DNA of 64,000 nucleotides from the NCBI GenBank assembly GCA_036245525.1, contig BTPG01000004.1, forward strand, positions 15,947,264-16,011,263, written 5' to 3'. Each line of letters opens with the position of its first letter. Position 1 is the stretch's first letter. Of the stretch, positions 33,522 through 43,009 are shown in pieces. The translations under genes and the position numbers were made by a program. The notes under the pieces were generated by a model. It had not been told where the DNA came from. It saw nothing but the letters and a program-made list of their open reading frames with translations, and made no database searches. The DNA comes from Semisulcospira habei (lineage: Eukaryota; Mollusca; Gastropoda; Semisulcospiridae).

Positions 33522-33550
33522 CCCTCCCCCCCCCCCCCCCACACACACAC
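33522..33550. repeat. C run and short (CA)n
   Basis: Homopolymer C, then CA units. Confidence 0.9.
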
Positions 33551-33774
33551 ATCTAAATAACCTGGCAAACGTATCACAGTCTAAACAACATCCGTTCTTA
33601 AAAAATAAATGTTTCAAAACACAATTCATCACACTTCTTCTTCCATAACGCGTTAAGACCGCAACTGCCATTTTGTTACTTGATCAAGAGAAGATAATAC
33701 GAAGTTATATCTTTTTAATCATCTTCTCCACACTTTGGGTAAACGTCTTCAATCCTCCACCGAATGCCTTCAAA

Positions 33775-33820
33775 CTGCAAGAGGCATAGATTCGCATGAG
33801 GATCCATGCCTCTTGCTGTC
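33775..33820. mobile_element. Family A minimal hairpin
   Basis: CTGCAAGAGGCATAGATTCG ... ATGAGGATCCATGCCTCTTGC with the GC-rich loop deleted. Confidence 0.6.
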
Positions 33821-33839
33821 TCGTTTCAATTCGTTTTAT

Positions 33840-34350
33840 TCAATTTTAGTTGATACAATCTTCCAGTCGATGTTTTCACCCAGCTCAAGCTGATATTCTA
33901 TCCTGGACGTGAAAAGTTATACATTTAGGTCTATCGTCCTCAATCCCCTTCAAGTCCCGGGATCTTCCATCTGAGACCATCAACCTCAGTACGAACTACT
34001 TTCTGCTTTTTTACATCTGTGTACAACGAGTGCATCCCCCGTTCAGGGCTCGTCTGTAGCTAATTCGGCCTGTGATTTTTACTGGGGTAGAGTTAGGTCC
34101 AAGCCATTTGCACGGATGCCTGGCTCCGATTAAAAACGCATAACGCGACTGATGTAAAGCGAGCTCAAAGAGCGCTTCTCCCGCCCTCCTGGAACAAAAC
34201 CCCGGACCCGTGGCTCCGTCAAAAGTTAGCAGCAGACGACTGATACGCCGTAGATCTCTTGTGACGGAATGTTTCTTCGCCTTGTATTTTTATTTGTATT
34301 TCCGCGGCGTTCACATATTTTTAGTAACTAGCAACGATGAGGATCGCGAG
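33840..34350. other. Nothing recognised
   Basis: Mixed-composition sequence. A long open frame beginning at 34210 runs on into Family G and C-rich sequence and is not supported as a gene. Confidence 0.3.
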
Positions 34351-34356
34351 AGAACA

Positions 34357-34448
34357 AAAGAACCTGGGGCTGACTTCGGCCACAGTGGTCCCGCGCACTG
34401 TTGTGCGCGGGCTCACTGCGGTCGACGTCGGCCCGAGGACCTTTGCTT
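34357..34448. mobile_element. Family G hairpin
   Basis: GGGGCTGACTTCGGCCACAGTGG ... CACTGCGGTCGACGTCGGCCC, loop GCGCACTGTTGTGCGC. Confidence 0.7.
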
Positions 34449-34749
34449 AGATGGTCGATGCCTTATGCAGGCATCTTTTGCTTCAAGATGGCCACAGTTT
34501 GCGTGCGACCTCGTCAGTGACATTTCCTCCCCTCCCACCCTCTCCCTCCCCCCTCCCCCCCCCCTCCCCCCACCACGAAAGCATGGTTTGATTCAGTGGG
34601 CTCCTCCGATTTTTTCTCCATTTTTTGATGACATATCAACCTGTAGCTCAGCGAGAAATGCTCTTAAACGCCCTGTGAAGACTGAAATCCAGACCAAGAA
34701 AGGTGACTGCCAAGTGTGTAAAATGCGGACAATAACCCAAGAAAGATGT

Positions 34750-34920
34750 ACGCTTAGAAATGACAGTTACAACACAATGTATTGATATTTCGGGTAAAAC
34801 CCTTTTTTTTTCAAAATGGACAAACAAACAAGTATATTTATCTTGTGAGTGAAAAGATGCAAAGACTTACGAAATATTAATAAGTGACGTTAACGCGTTG
34901 TAACTGTCATTTCTAAAACT
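34750..34920. mobile_element. Family K inverted-repeat element
   Basis: CGCTTAGAAATGACAGTTACAAC is mirrored by GTTGTAACTGTCATTTCTAAAAC. Related ends are near 50580, 52607, 53312, 53585 and 55940. Confidence 0.5.
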
Positions 34921-35075
34921 TGTTGTTTTTTTCTCCGTTGGGTTTATCTCTGCCTTGTGAAGAAAGCCTCTGATCACATATTTTGACCAAAATGTGAACA
35001 GATTAAATAATAATTTTTTAAAATTCTATTAAAAAATACCCCGTTTTGTAGTTATTAGACTCCAGGCGATTACAC

Positions 35076-35285
35076 TTTACTCATTCAGCCCGTCGGCCGT
35101 ATTTCCAAATTTTGGAGGCGTCATCTAACGACTATGCACCAGTTGCAGATTGATCGACCATGATAATTCAAGGGTAGTGCCAAATTAGCTCGGCGCCTGT
35201 CGTCGCCGAGCTAATCTGGCACTACCCTTGAATTATCATGGTCGATCCATCTTCTGCTGTAGTGCGTCGAGGCTGAATGAGTTAA
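35076..35285. mobile_element. Family B element
   Basis: TTTACTCATTCAGCCCGTCGG ... CGAGGCTGAATGAGTTAA. Both arms share the AGCTCGGCG/CGCCGAGCT variant. Confidence 0.8.
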
Positions 35286-35557
35286 ATATGCGTATGCTCC
35301 GTGCTGGTGATGAATAATTGAACTAAAATAAACTTGCTATCGTATGGTTCAAAATCAACAAGACTGAACAGCACACACATTTGTATGCAAGCCGCGATAG
35401 TACCGACGCAATCGACGCGGAATCTACCAATCCTCGTATGATATTACTGCGTTCTTGCTTTGGTTATGCACCGCGAAAAAAAAAAAAAAATTACCAACTT
35501 CTATCACAACGCGTCAGTATGATGAGTTATGAAATTCTTACATGAACCGCACAGGGG

Positions 35558-35612
35558 CCAGTTGTATGAGTGATCTTAGTCCTGCGCCAGCCACTAAGCT
35601 AGGTGCTCCCCT
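35558..35612. repeat. Family F half copy
   Basis: CCAGTTGTATGAGTGATCTTAG through AAGCTAGGTGCTCC. Confidence 0.55.
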
Positions 35613-35764
35613 ACAACTTACAGTAATCAGTGCTAAGTGAAACAAACGGGCTGACTAAAGCGATTGGCTCTATGGCATTTTGGGATGCTAAATTTGATGA
35701 TAAAATGGGTTATCATGTAGTCCTGCCTAAACTAAGATATGTATACCCTTCTGTTCACAATCAC

Positions 35765-35813
35765 TCCCCCCCCCCCTACCCCCCGCCCCCCCCCCCCCCC
35801 CCCCCCCACCCCC
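35765..35813. repeat. C-rich tract
   Basis: C homopolymers with few interruptions. Confidence 0.9.
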
Positions 35814-35954
35814 ACACTTTGGTACCGGTTTCAGGCCACTTTATAAATTTCAAATACAAGCGATCAAAAATTTCTGTAACTTCAGGAGCTGACCCTTCGT
35901 CTGTCTTGTACTGTGTTTGTCTTCGGAGTAAATTCATGTCTGTCACGTGTGTGT

Positions 35955-36029
35955 GCGTGTTGGGTTTCAGTTCGCGGCGCTTTGAGTCGATTCGCCACAA
36001 AACTGAGAAAAAGCGCCTATATAATACCG

Positions 36030-36118
<89 letters not shown>
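35955..36118 (+). mobile_element. Retroposon 3' tail, GCGCTTTGAG type, with (ATT)n
   Basis: TTCGCGGCGCTTTGAGTCG, AAAAGCGCCTATATAATACC, then ATT repeats (36031-36118). Parallel to 12826-12925. Confidence 0.55.
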
Positions 36119-36119
<1 letters not shown>

Positions 36120-36847
36120 TCTCTTGGCTTGACTTCGCGAACGAAGATTTTATAGGAGTTGCCCACGACGTCTGCAGGCTTGTTCGTGGCTGCGGAGGCC
36201 AATCCGAGACAGGCAGGTTCGACCGCAGTGGCTGCAGGGGAAGGTATGGCCAGGGTTCTGAGCTGCGGCATCTCTGTTTTTTTCTCCTGAGCCGCTTGTC
36301 CTTAAGGCTAGCTCTGTGAGAGTCCTCAAAGGAGACAGCTGCCTTGTAAATGGTGGAGCGCCAGGTGTCACGGTCCGCAGCAAGCGAAGACCACTGGTGG
36401 TGGTCGATTTGGCAGGCACTAAGTGACTTCTTGAGACAGTCTTTGTATCTCTTCTTTGGTGCTCCTCTGTCACGGTGTCCAGTAGCAAGCTCGCCGAACG
36501 GGGTGATCTTTGGTAGGCGATGATCCTCCATCCTGGAGACATGCCCCGCCCAGCGGAGCTGTGTCCGCAGCAGCAAAGCCTCGATGCTCACAGTTTCAGC
36601 CTGTTCAAGGACCTCGACGTTGGTGACATAGTCACTCCAGTGAATGCCCACGATGGTACGCAGGCAGCGCTGGTGGAAACGTTCGAGGAGTCGTAGTTGG
36701 CTGCGGTAGAGGGCCCAGGACTCGGAACCATACAGCAGGGTGGTGAGGACCACAGCTCTGTACACGCTGATCTTGGTGCCTGTTTTCAGCTGTTGATTGT
36801 GCCACACCCGCTTGAAAAGTCGCCCGAAAGCGCTGTTCGCTGTTCGC

Positions 36848-36849
<2 letters not shown>
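36119..36849 (-). pseudogene. 5'-truncated LINE fragment between two ATT/AAT tracts
   Basis: Minus-strand frame from 36807 encodes a post-catalytic non-LTR reverse-transcriptase tail: LLYGSESWALYRSQLRLLERF, HQRCLRTIVGIHWSDYVTN, RTQLRWAGHVSRMEDHRLPK, KKRYKDCLKKSL. After a frameshift near 36290 the other minus frame encodes a CCHC/C2H2-like finger, FPCSHCGRTCLSRIGLRSH followed by EQAC, which often ends such LINE proteins. Endonuclease and catalytic domains are absent. ATT-type repeats bound it on both sides (36031-36118 and 36850-36928), either as target or as tail. It is a different family from the RTE copies elsewhere in the window. Confidence 0.8.

Positions 36850-36928
<79 letters not shown>
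36850..36928. repeat. (ATT)n microsatellite
   Basis: Uninterrupted ATT units. Confidence 0.97.
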
Positions 36929-36929
<1 letters not shown>

Positions 36930-37167
36930 CCGTGTGAGCATGAGTACACGTAACATGGGAAGAAATGTTGAAGATGGTCGGACGACACAATACAGAACAG
37001 ATGACAACTCTTCTACGTACATAGGAGAAGAAAAAAAAAAACTAGACCGAAAGGGTTGACTGCCAGTGCTTGTAATTTAGAAAAAAAACTACCAAGTGAG
37101 TAGGAAAAAGCACTGTCAAGGGAGAGAAGTGTGCATGATAGACCAATGATCATAGATATACTTTGGT

Positions 37168-37170
<3 letters not shown>

Positions 37171-37245
<75 letters not shown>
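37171..37245. repeat. (CA)n microsatellite
   Basis: CA tract inside the left arm of the large inverted repeat. Confidence 0.97.
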
Positions 37246-37247
<2 letters not shown>

Positions 37248-37440
37248 GATAGGAAAGATGGGGTGCGCTAAGTAAGTGACTGGAAGCAATGCATATGGAA
37301 GCCCCCCCCCCCCCTCCCGAAGGGGGGCGTATCACATATCCCACTGTTTCAGCCCCTTGGTGCATGGGAATTTAAATCTAGGTCCTCCAAGTGGGGGTCC
37401 AGATATTGAGCCGGTGTGGACAGCTGTTTCGGTCTTAGCG

Positions 37441-37590
37441 ACCTCTTCAGCACACCATCGGCAATACTGGAGGAAGAGAAGGAACTTCTGCTTACCTGCA
37501 AAGAAGACCACATTTTACTGTGGTTTCTGCAGGGGCATACATTCCATGCCTCCACCTTTTCATGCACCAAGGGGCTGGAACAGTGGGATA
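37441..37590 (+). pseudogene. Possible decayed piggyBac-type C-terminal Cys-rich segment
   Basis: The frame through the spacer of the inverted repeat reads YWRKRRNFCLPAKKTTFYC, then GFCRGIHSMPPPFHAPRGW. The order C, K-T-T/Y-Y-C, two residues, C, then P-(C/P)-F-H resembles the cysteine-rich tail of piggyBac-family transposases, with several cysteines replaced (H and P where C is expected). There is no DDD catalytic core nearby and the frame is short, so it is at most a fragment. The match is by eye and weak; an unrelated Cys-rich frame is quite possible. It is recorded because the window is full of TTAA-bounded elements. Confidence 0.3.
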
Positions 37591-37965
37591 TGTGATACGC
37601 CCCCCTTCGGGGGGGCTTCCATATGCATTGCTTCCAGTCACTTACTTAGCGCACCCCATCTTTCCTATCTTTTTTTTTTTTTTTTTTTGTGTGCTTGGAC
37701 CAAAGTAGATCTATGATCATTGGTCTATCATGCACACTTCTCTCCCTTGACAGTGCTTTTTCATACTCACTTGGTAGTTTTTTCATAGGAGAAGAAGATC
37801 CGCAAAACTTTCTGTTATCCAGCATTCTAAAAAAAAAATAATAAAACCGTAAATAAAGGACATTTTGTGCCTTTTTTAATAGAACCATTAAATTAAAAAA
37901 AAACATTTTGCGAGATGCATTTATTTTTGTTGGTCTGTATTTCTTTGATTTTTTAACTTTACCGT

Positions 37966-38004
37966 TCTAGAGCTGTAAGGTTCAAAATTACAGACGTACA
38001 GACC
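37966..38004. repeat. Family E half copy
   Basis: GCTGTAAGGTTCAAAATTACAGAC. Confidence 0.5.
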
Positions 38005-38005
38005 A

Positions 38006-38128
38006 GGGCTCAGTTGCATGAGCGAGCATAGTCCTGCGCCAGCCACTAAGTAAGGTGCTCCGCTATATAGCGCAGCACCTTTCCTAGTGGCTGGCGCAGG
38101 ACTAAGCTCACTCACAACAGCTGGCCCC
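38006..38128. mobile_element. Family F hairpin, complete
   Basis: GCTCAGTTGCATGAGCGAGC ... GCCAGCCACTAAGTAAGGTGC then the complement GCACCTTTCCTAGTGGCTGGC ... ACTAAGCTCACTC, centred on TCCGCTATATAGCG. Confidence 0.8.
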
Positions 38129-38185
38129 AGCACACATATATACAGTATTCACGTTTTGCTCTCGTAATTGTGCTTTTGGGGGACG

Positions 38186-38187
<2 letters not shown>

Positions 38188-38248
<61 letters not shown>

Positions 38249-38287
38249 TGTGTGTTTGCGTGCGTGTGTGTGTGTGCGGGGGGGGGG

Positions 38288-38336
<49 letters not shown>

Positions 38337-38395
38337 CGGGGGGGGGGGGAGGGGAGGGGGGGGTTGTGGGGGGGGGGGGGAGGGGGGAAGGGGTT
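38188..38395. repeat. (TG)n and G-rich mosaic
   Basis: TG 38188-38276, G run, TG 38293-38334, then a G-rich tract to 38395. Confidence 0.97.
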
Positions 38396-38530
38396 CCAAA
38401 ACTTTATTTATGGAGAGACGGTAGGCGCCAACTTACACGGGGCATTGGCTAATAGACCTCACAAGCGCGAAACCTCCCAGCAGTTGCGTCACTCAGTGAT
38501 TGCCTTTCGCAGCAGGCCACAATAACTAAT

Positions 38531-38601
38531 CTGCAAGAGGCATAGATCCTCATCAGCCCCGCAGCCTGCGGGGGCTGATGAGAATCTATGCCTCTTGTTG
38601 G
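38531..38601. mobile_element. Family A hairpin with matched arm change
   Basis: CTCATCAGCCCCGCAG ... CTGCGGGGGCTGATGAG. Both arms have ATCAGC/GCTGAT where other copies have ATGAGC/GCTCAT. Confidence 0.8.
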
Positions 38602-38906
38602 CTTTATTTGTATCTTTCTTTCTCCAGCGTGTTAGGTCTTTAAATTGCATCAGCTCCGCGATTGTCTATTCGAGGTGGCTTTTGACAAGGTGGAAAAAAC
38701 ATACAGAGGTCGCGACGGAAGCGACCCTTGACCTCCCCGAGCGACGGCGAGCGCCTCCTAGCGGGGACAAGAACCAGTACCATGACGGCGCGATGGCGTT
38801 CCGGCTCGCAACCCGCATCCGAAAATCTCATCATTCTGGCGATAGAGCCGCCATTAGGTTCGGGTAAGGCAAGTGCGGTGCCTCAGCTCAGCTGGGTCCG
38901 TCTGTA

Positions 38907-38974
38907 AACGACATAGATTCTCATGAGCCGCTGCAACCTGCAGGGGCTCATGAGAATCCATGCCTCTTGCAGAA
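38907..38974. mobile_element. Family A hairpin
   Basis: ACATAGATTCTCATGAGCCGCTGCA ... TGCAGGGGCTCATGAGAATCCATGCC. Confidence 0.65.
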
Positions 38975-39180
38975 TGCGTTTTTCCTTGCCGCTAGGCAAC
39001 AAGCTGAATCAGCACGGCTTGCAACAGTGTACATGCATGCCTCTCGCCAAAGACATGAAGAAATATGTAGGCCGGCGTCCATACGCGCGATCGTTTTCCT
39101 GAGTGTTACACATGTAATTATAGTGTCACGTACGGTGTGGCAGTCATCAATAATTATTGGCAATATTGGTTTGGCCCGGT

Positions 39181-39290
39181 GGAGATATTCTATTCTGGCA
39201 CTACTCTTGAACTATCACGGTCGATCTTTCTACTGAACCTTAAAGTTGTCCTCACAGAAGAAATCTCAAATTTGAGAATTTCGATTTTAA
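39181..39290. mobile_element. Family B 3' half
   Basis: Starts in the right hairpin arm (ATTCTGGCACTACTCTTGAAC) and runs to AATTTCGATTTTAA, sharing that TTAA with the next element. Confidence 0.55.
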
Positions 39291-39506
39291 CCTTTTCACT
39301 GTCAGGGGACACAGACTAGATTTTTTCACATTAAGCTAACTTGAACGTCGAGAGACCCTCACCCGTCAAACGAACATGGATACCCAAGGGTTTAAACAAG
39401 AGACATCGATCCTCATGAGCCCCCGCTACAGCGGTGGCTCATGAGGATCCATGTCTCTTGCAAATCGGTGCATTGTGTTCAATTTCCTCGGCAGTTAAGG
39501 GGTTAA
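39287..39506. mobile_element. Family A element, complete
   Basis: 220 bp TTAACCTTTTCACTGTCAGG ... CCTCGGCAGTTAAGGGGTTAA; hairpin 39396-39464 around CCCGCTACAGCGG. Confidence 0.85.
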
Positions 39507-39623
39507 GAGTCCAACGTGATAATCATGTCCAGATAATCAAGTCGCCGATTCCGATGTTTGTCTGGAAATGAGATCTAAATATCAAGTGATAAATTCGTAA
39601 TAGTGTTGCTTCTTGATTAGAGA

Positions 39624-39849
39624 TTAACTCATTCAGCCCGACGGCCGTATTGCCCAAGTTCTGCCGAGGCGTCATCTAATGACTATGCACCAGTTTCAGG
39701 AGATGGATCGACCATGATAATTCGAGGGCAGTGCCAGATTAGCTTGGCGCCGACAGGCGCCAATCGGCGCCAAGCTAATCTGGCGCTACCCTTGAATTAT
39801 CATGGTCGACCCATCTCCTGCTGTAGTGCGTCAGGGCTGAATGGGTTAA
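39624..39849. mobile_element. Family B element, complete
   Basis: 226 bp TTAACTCATTCAGCCCGACGG ... GTCAGGGCTGAATGGGTTAA. The centre has GGCGCC three times (GGCGCCGACAGGCGCC then AATCGGCGCC). Confidence 0.85.
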
Positions 39850-39909
39850 AATGCAATTTCCGCAAATAATTTGATAACTAAACGGGTGCTAAGACGTTGC
39901 CTAATCAGT

Positions 39910-39995
39910 GTCGCCCTCATGGCGAGCTCGGTTGGTTTCGGTGGAAGAGCGTTCGACTATCGTCCGAATGGCCTTGGGTTCGAATCCAGCTGGGG
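39910..39995 (+). mobile_element. tRNA-derived SINE head
   Basis: GAGCTCGGTTGG (A-box region), GGAAGAGCGTTCGACTA (D-arm to anticodon-like) and a perfect B box GGTTCGAATCC at 39977-39987. The ends do not form a clear 7-bp acceptor stem, and a Family C element starts soon after. Confidence 0.55.
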
Positions 39996-40072
39996 CAAAA
40001 ATTCGTTCAGATCCTATTCAGTGCCCTGTCTTTAAAATCACCGTTGTGGTGGACAAGATATGCTAACTCTTT

Positions 40073-40143
40073 CGAGACGTGCTGCGTCCGGATTCGCGGC
40101 GTAAAGCCGCGAATCCGGATGCGGCACGTCTCGAAAGAGTTAA
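40073..40143. mobile_element. Family C element with matched end change
   Basis: CTAACTCTTTCGAGACGTGC ... GCACGTCTCGAAAGAGTTAA. Both ends have CTTTCG/CGAAAG instead of CATTCG/CGAATG, and the inner arms share GCGTCC/GGATGC. Confidence 0.8.
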
Positions 40144-40296
40144 CCCATTAAAATAATTGCTTATCGTCCTATGAAGGCTTCAGTACAGATTGGGAGATAG
40201 ATCAAGCCTGAGGCGCCAAGCTATTCTGGCACCACCCTTGAACTATCAGTCTAATTTATTTCAATCAATGGGCATATCAGGATGAAAAGGGTTTAA
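40140..40296. mobile_element. Family B element, TTTCATCCTGA subtype, left half lost
   Basis: Shares TTAA 40140-40143 with the preceding C element, keeps GGCGCCAAGCTATTCTGG and ends CATATCAGGATGAAAAGGGTTTAA. Confidence 0.65.
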
Positions 40297-40307
40297 GTCC
40301 TAAACGC

Positions 40308-40406
40308 TGTACCCTTTCGATGTCGGTAGCATTTTAGTTTTGTCGCGATGAATCCTCGTACAGGAATCATGGGGACAAAAAGCGCTACAGACATCCAAAG
40401 GGTCAA
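40308..40406. mobile_element. Family J hairpin
   Basis: ACCCTTTCGATGTCGGTAGC ... GCTACAGACATCCAAAGGGT around TCCTCGTACAGGAATC. Flanking TTAA sites are lost. Confidence 0.7.
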
Positions 40407-40447
40407 CATTTTTCTTTAGTGTCGCTCACACAGTCCGATCGATCTTA

Positions 40448-40516
40448 AAGAGGCATAGATTCGAATGACCCCAGCAAGCTGCAAGGGATCGTAAGATTGT
40501 ATGCCCCTTGCTAGCA
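40448..40516. mobile_element. Family A hairpin, degenerate
   Basis: AGAGGCATAGATTCGAATGACC ... GATCGTAAGATTGTATGCCCC. Confidence 0.5.
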
Positions 40517-40625
40517 TAGGTGGGTCCAAATTGCGTGTACAGTTTCAGGGAAATTTTAAGTCTAACATGGTAAACCCACATGGCACCACCAGTCTAAGAA
40601 AGAGCTAAATCCGATTAATTTTGAT

Positions 40626-40698
40626 CAGCAAGTGACATAGATTCTCATGAGCCCCTGCAAACTTGCATGGGCTCATGACCGTCTTTGCCGCTTGCTTC
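40626..40698. mobile_element. Family A hairpin
   Basis: CAGCAAGTGACATAGATTCTCATGAG ... CTCATGACCGTCTTTGCCGCTTGC. Confidence 0.6.
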
Positions 40699-40699
40699 T

Positions 40700-40966
40700 T
40701 TAACCCCTTAACTGTCGGGGCAAAGCACACGATACCGTGGCCAAGCTGCAAAAATAGGTCTAATGAACATATAGGACTAACAAGAAACATACATGCTCAT
40801 GAGCCCCCGCAGTCGCGGGGGGCTCATCAGGATTTATGTCTCTTGATAGTCCTATGTTCTTTAGGCCTATTTTTGTCCTATTTACATCTGTTTTCTTCAC
40901 GCGAATATCGATCAGCGTGCAGACGTTACAGTCGCAAAAATCGTGCATTGACAGGAGAAAGGTTAA
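40700..40966. mobile_element. Family A element, complete, longer form
   Basis: 267 bp TTAACCCCTTAACTGTCGGG ... ATTGACAGGAGAAAGGTTAA. Outside the A hairpin there are extra complementary arms (AGGTCTAATGAACATATAGG / CCTATGTTCTTTAGGCCTA). Confidence 0.8.
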
Positions 40967-41043
40967 TTCATTCGAGACGTGCTGCAGTCGAATACGCGGC
41001 TTTCAGCCGCGTATCCGACTGCGGCACGTCTCGAATGTGTTAA
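40963..41043. mobile_element. Family C element sharing a TTAA with the previous A element
   Basis: 81 bp TTAATTCATTCGAGACGTGC ... GCACGTCTCGAATGTGTTAA. The inner arms share CTGCAGTCG/CGACTGCGG, unlike other copies. Confidence 0.85.
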
Positions 41044-41298
41044 TATTGAGCTGGTCGCCCATCTCTTGAACACTAGACCGGGAGGACTGTAGCACTGACC
41101 TCAACTATCACCGTGACCCAGACGGTAATGATTAGCCCCGCGTGGGACAGGGTGCATAAAAATATATATAGTATCATATCCACCGACAAGAAACTAAATA
41201 TTCTGCATTGTAGCTTCGACGGCGCGTGGATAATCTATTAGTGTCGTCTTTGTTATTTAGTCCCGTAGACCATTTTTTAACCGCCAACAACAACCAAT

Positions 41299-41388
41299 TG
41301 GAAGAGACACAGATCCTCGCGAGCCCCCCCCCCCCCCCCCCCCCCCAATCGCGGGAGCTCGTGAGGACCTATGCCTCTTGCTGGCCTC
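41299..41388. mobile_element. Family A hairpin with C run in the loop
   Basis: AGAGACACAGATCCTCGCGAGCC ... AGCTCGTGAGGACCTATGCCTCTTGC. The loop is a C homopolymer of about 23. Confidence 0.6.
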
Positions 41389-41569
41389 ATTCGTGTCTGT
41401 GAGGGATCACGCAGAGTTGGCTAACCAACAGAGTCAAGATTTCTAGTTGCTGGAGTTAATTTTTTTTTCTGACAGACCCTGTGTAATTGACTCCCATATG
41501 CGCAACACGGGCTAATCGCTTATGTGATATCGTCAACACCAAAAGGAAGCAATTATTTTTAAAAAAAAA

Positions 41570-41669
<100 letters not shown>

Positions 41670-41726
41670 TAAACCTAGTATTCCAGACGTGTATCCTACG
41701 AAAACAAACCTATTAGCTTTGCTTGA

Positions 41727-42218
41727 AATAATAGTGTGGTTTCGTTTGCGACGATAAACGAGAGCAAAGTCTGGGCGGATAACCCGTTTGTATCATAACT
41801 CCAAAAGACGTCGTACATCTCCAAGAGGCATAGATCCCCATGAGCCCCCCAAGAGGCATGAGACCTCCAAGAGGCATAGATCCCCACGAGCCCTCCAAGA
41901 GGCATGAGCCCTCCAAGAGGCATAAATCCCCATGAGCCCTCCAAGAGGCATAGATCCCCATGAGCCCTCCAAGAGGCATGAGCCCTCCAAGAGGCATAGA
42001 TCCCCATGAGCCCTCCAAGAGGCATGAGCCCTCCAAGAGGCATAAATCCCCATGAGCCCTCCAAGAGGCATAGATCCCCATGAGCCCGGAGGGCTCATGG
42101 GGATCTATACCTCTTGGACATGTACGACGTGTTTTGGAGTTATGATGCAAGCGGGTTATCCGCCGTGGTTTCGCTCTCGTTTGTTTTCGGGGGTCGTTGG
42201 TAGCAAACGAAACCTTAC
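41727..42218. mobile_element. Long foldback with tandemly amplified left arm
   Basis: The outer arms pair: GTTTCGTTTGC/GCAAACGAAAC, AACGAGAGC/GCTCTCGTT, GGCGGATAACCCG/CGGGTTATCCGCC and ATAACTCC/GGAGTTAT. The arms lead to CCAAGAGGCATAGATCCCCA and its complement at 42061-42118. Between the left outer arm and the core lies the 240-bp array at 41821-42060. The outer arms match 18590-18830. Confidence 0.85.
41821..42060. repeat. 120-bp higher-order repeat of a hairpin arm, two copies
   Basis: Each 120-bp unit is 28+18+28+18+28 bp. The 28-bp unit starts CCAAGAGGCATAGATCCCCA; the 18-bp unit is CCAAGAGGCATGAGCCCT. The third 28-bp unit carries CATAAATC in both copies, showing that the 120-bp block was duplicated as a whole. 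Open frames across it are repeat artefacts. Confidence 0.95.
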
Positions 42219-42436
42219 TAATGTTTCTTCAAAAATTAAAATTAGAAACACGAAATCTTCTAGACAGGTATTCCGACTCAAAGTTTTGAAAAAAAAAAAA
42301 AGAAACATGTAGAGGTGCAACTAACTGACAAGATTATGTTTTCGTGCAGCGAATCACAGTTGCTTCTTGCTGAAATTTGACAACTATCCGTTACCAATGC
42401 ATTCATGCAGACCCACTCACAAAACAAGTTCCAAGA

Positions 42437-42441
<5 letters not shown>

Positions 42442-42503
<62 letters not shown>
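42442..42503. repeat. (TC)n microsatellite
   Basis: TC dinucleotides. Confidence 0.98.
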
Positions 42504-42505
<2 letters not shown>

Positions 42506-42636
42506 AACACGCATCAATTTTTCTTAAATATATCAGTTCGTGTATGTATGAATGTATGATTTCTATTTCTTTTGTATATGTGTTGTACTTGTGTGCGGTC
42601 CTTATGTGTTCATGTCACTATTCTTGAAAAAAGTTT

Positions 42637-42890
<254 letters not shown>

Positions 42891-43009
42891 TTTCGACGAA
42901 AAAGAATTCACGTAAAAAGTTTTTGTTTTTTTTTTGGTTGTTGTTGTTGCAGACTACTGAAAAGTACAGCAATCTGCACAACGCACTTGAAAAAAAAAAA
43001 TTAAGCTAC

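Larger units (their letters stand above)
37088..37786. mobile_element. Large inverted repeat with about 190-bp spacer
   Basis: Left arm 37088-37369 and right arm about 37550-37786 are complementary through AACTACCAAGTGAGTA, GTGCATGATAGACCAATGATC, AGATAGGAAAGATGGGGTGC and GGAAGCAATGCATATGGAAGC, with few mismatches. At one spot the left arm has about 37 AC units while the right arm has a T run of about 19. The high arm identity suggests recent origin or arm conversion. Confidence 0.85.

Noticed and set aside
34210..34785. 191-residue open frame ending in KKGDCQVCKMRTITQERC
   Set aside because: It crosses a Family G hairpin, a C-rich tract and a Family K end. The Cys motif is too short to assign. 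A host exon cannot be fully excluded.
39910..39995. Functional tRNA gene
   Set aside because: B box is perfect but no 7-bp acceptor stem or clean cloverleaf could be drawn by eye; a SINE head is more likely.
41821..42118. CRISPR-like direct repeat array
   Set aside because: No unique spacers; the units are tandem and belong to a foldback element in an animal-type genome.
41696..42150. Open frames of 101-145 residues on the minus strand with a GSWGSMPLGGLM repeat
   Set aside because: Created by the 28/18-bp hairpin-arm array, whose 120-bp period is divisible by three; several frames are open at once.
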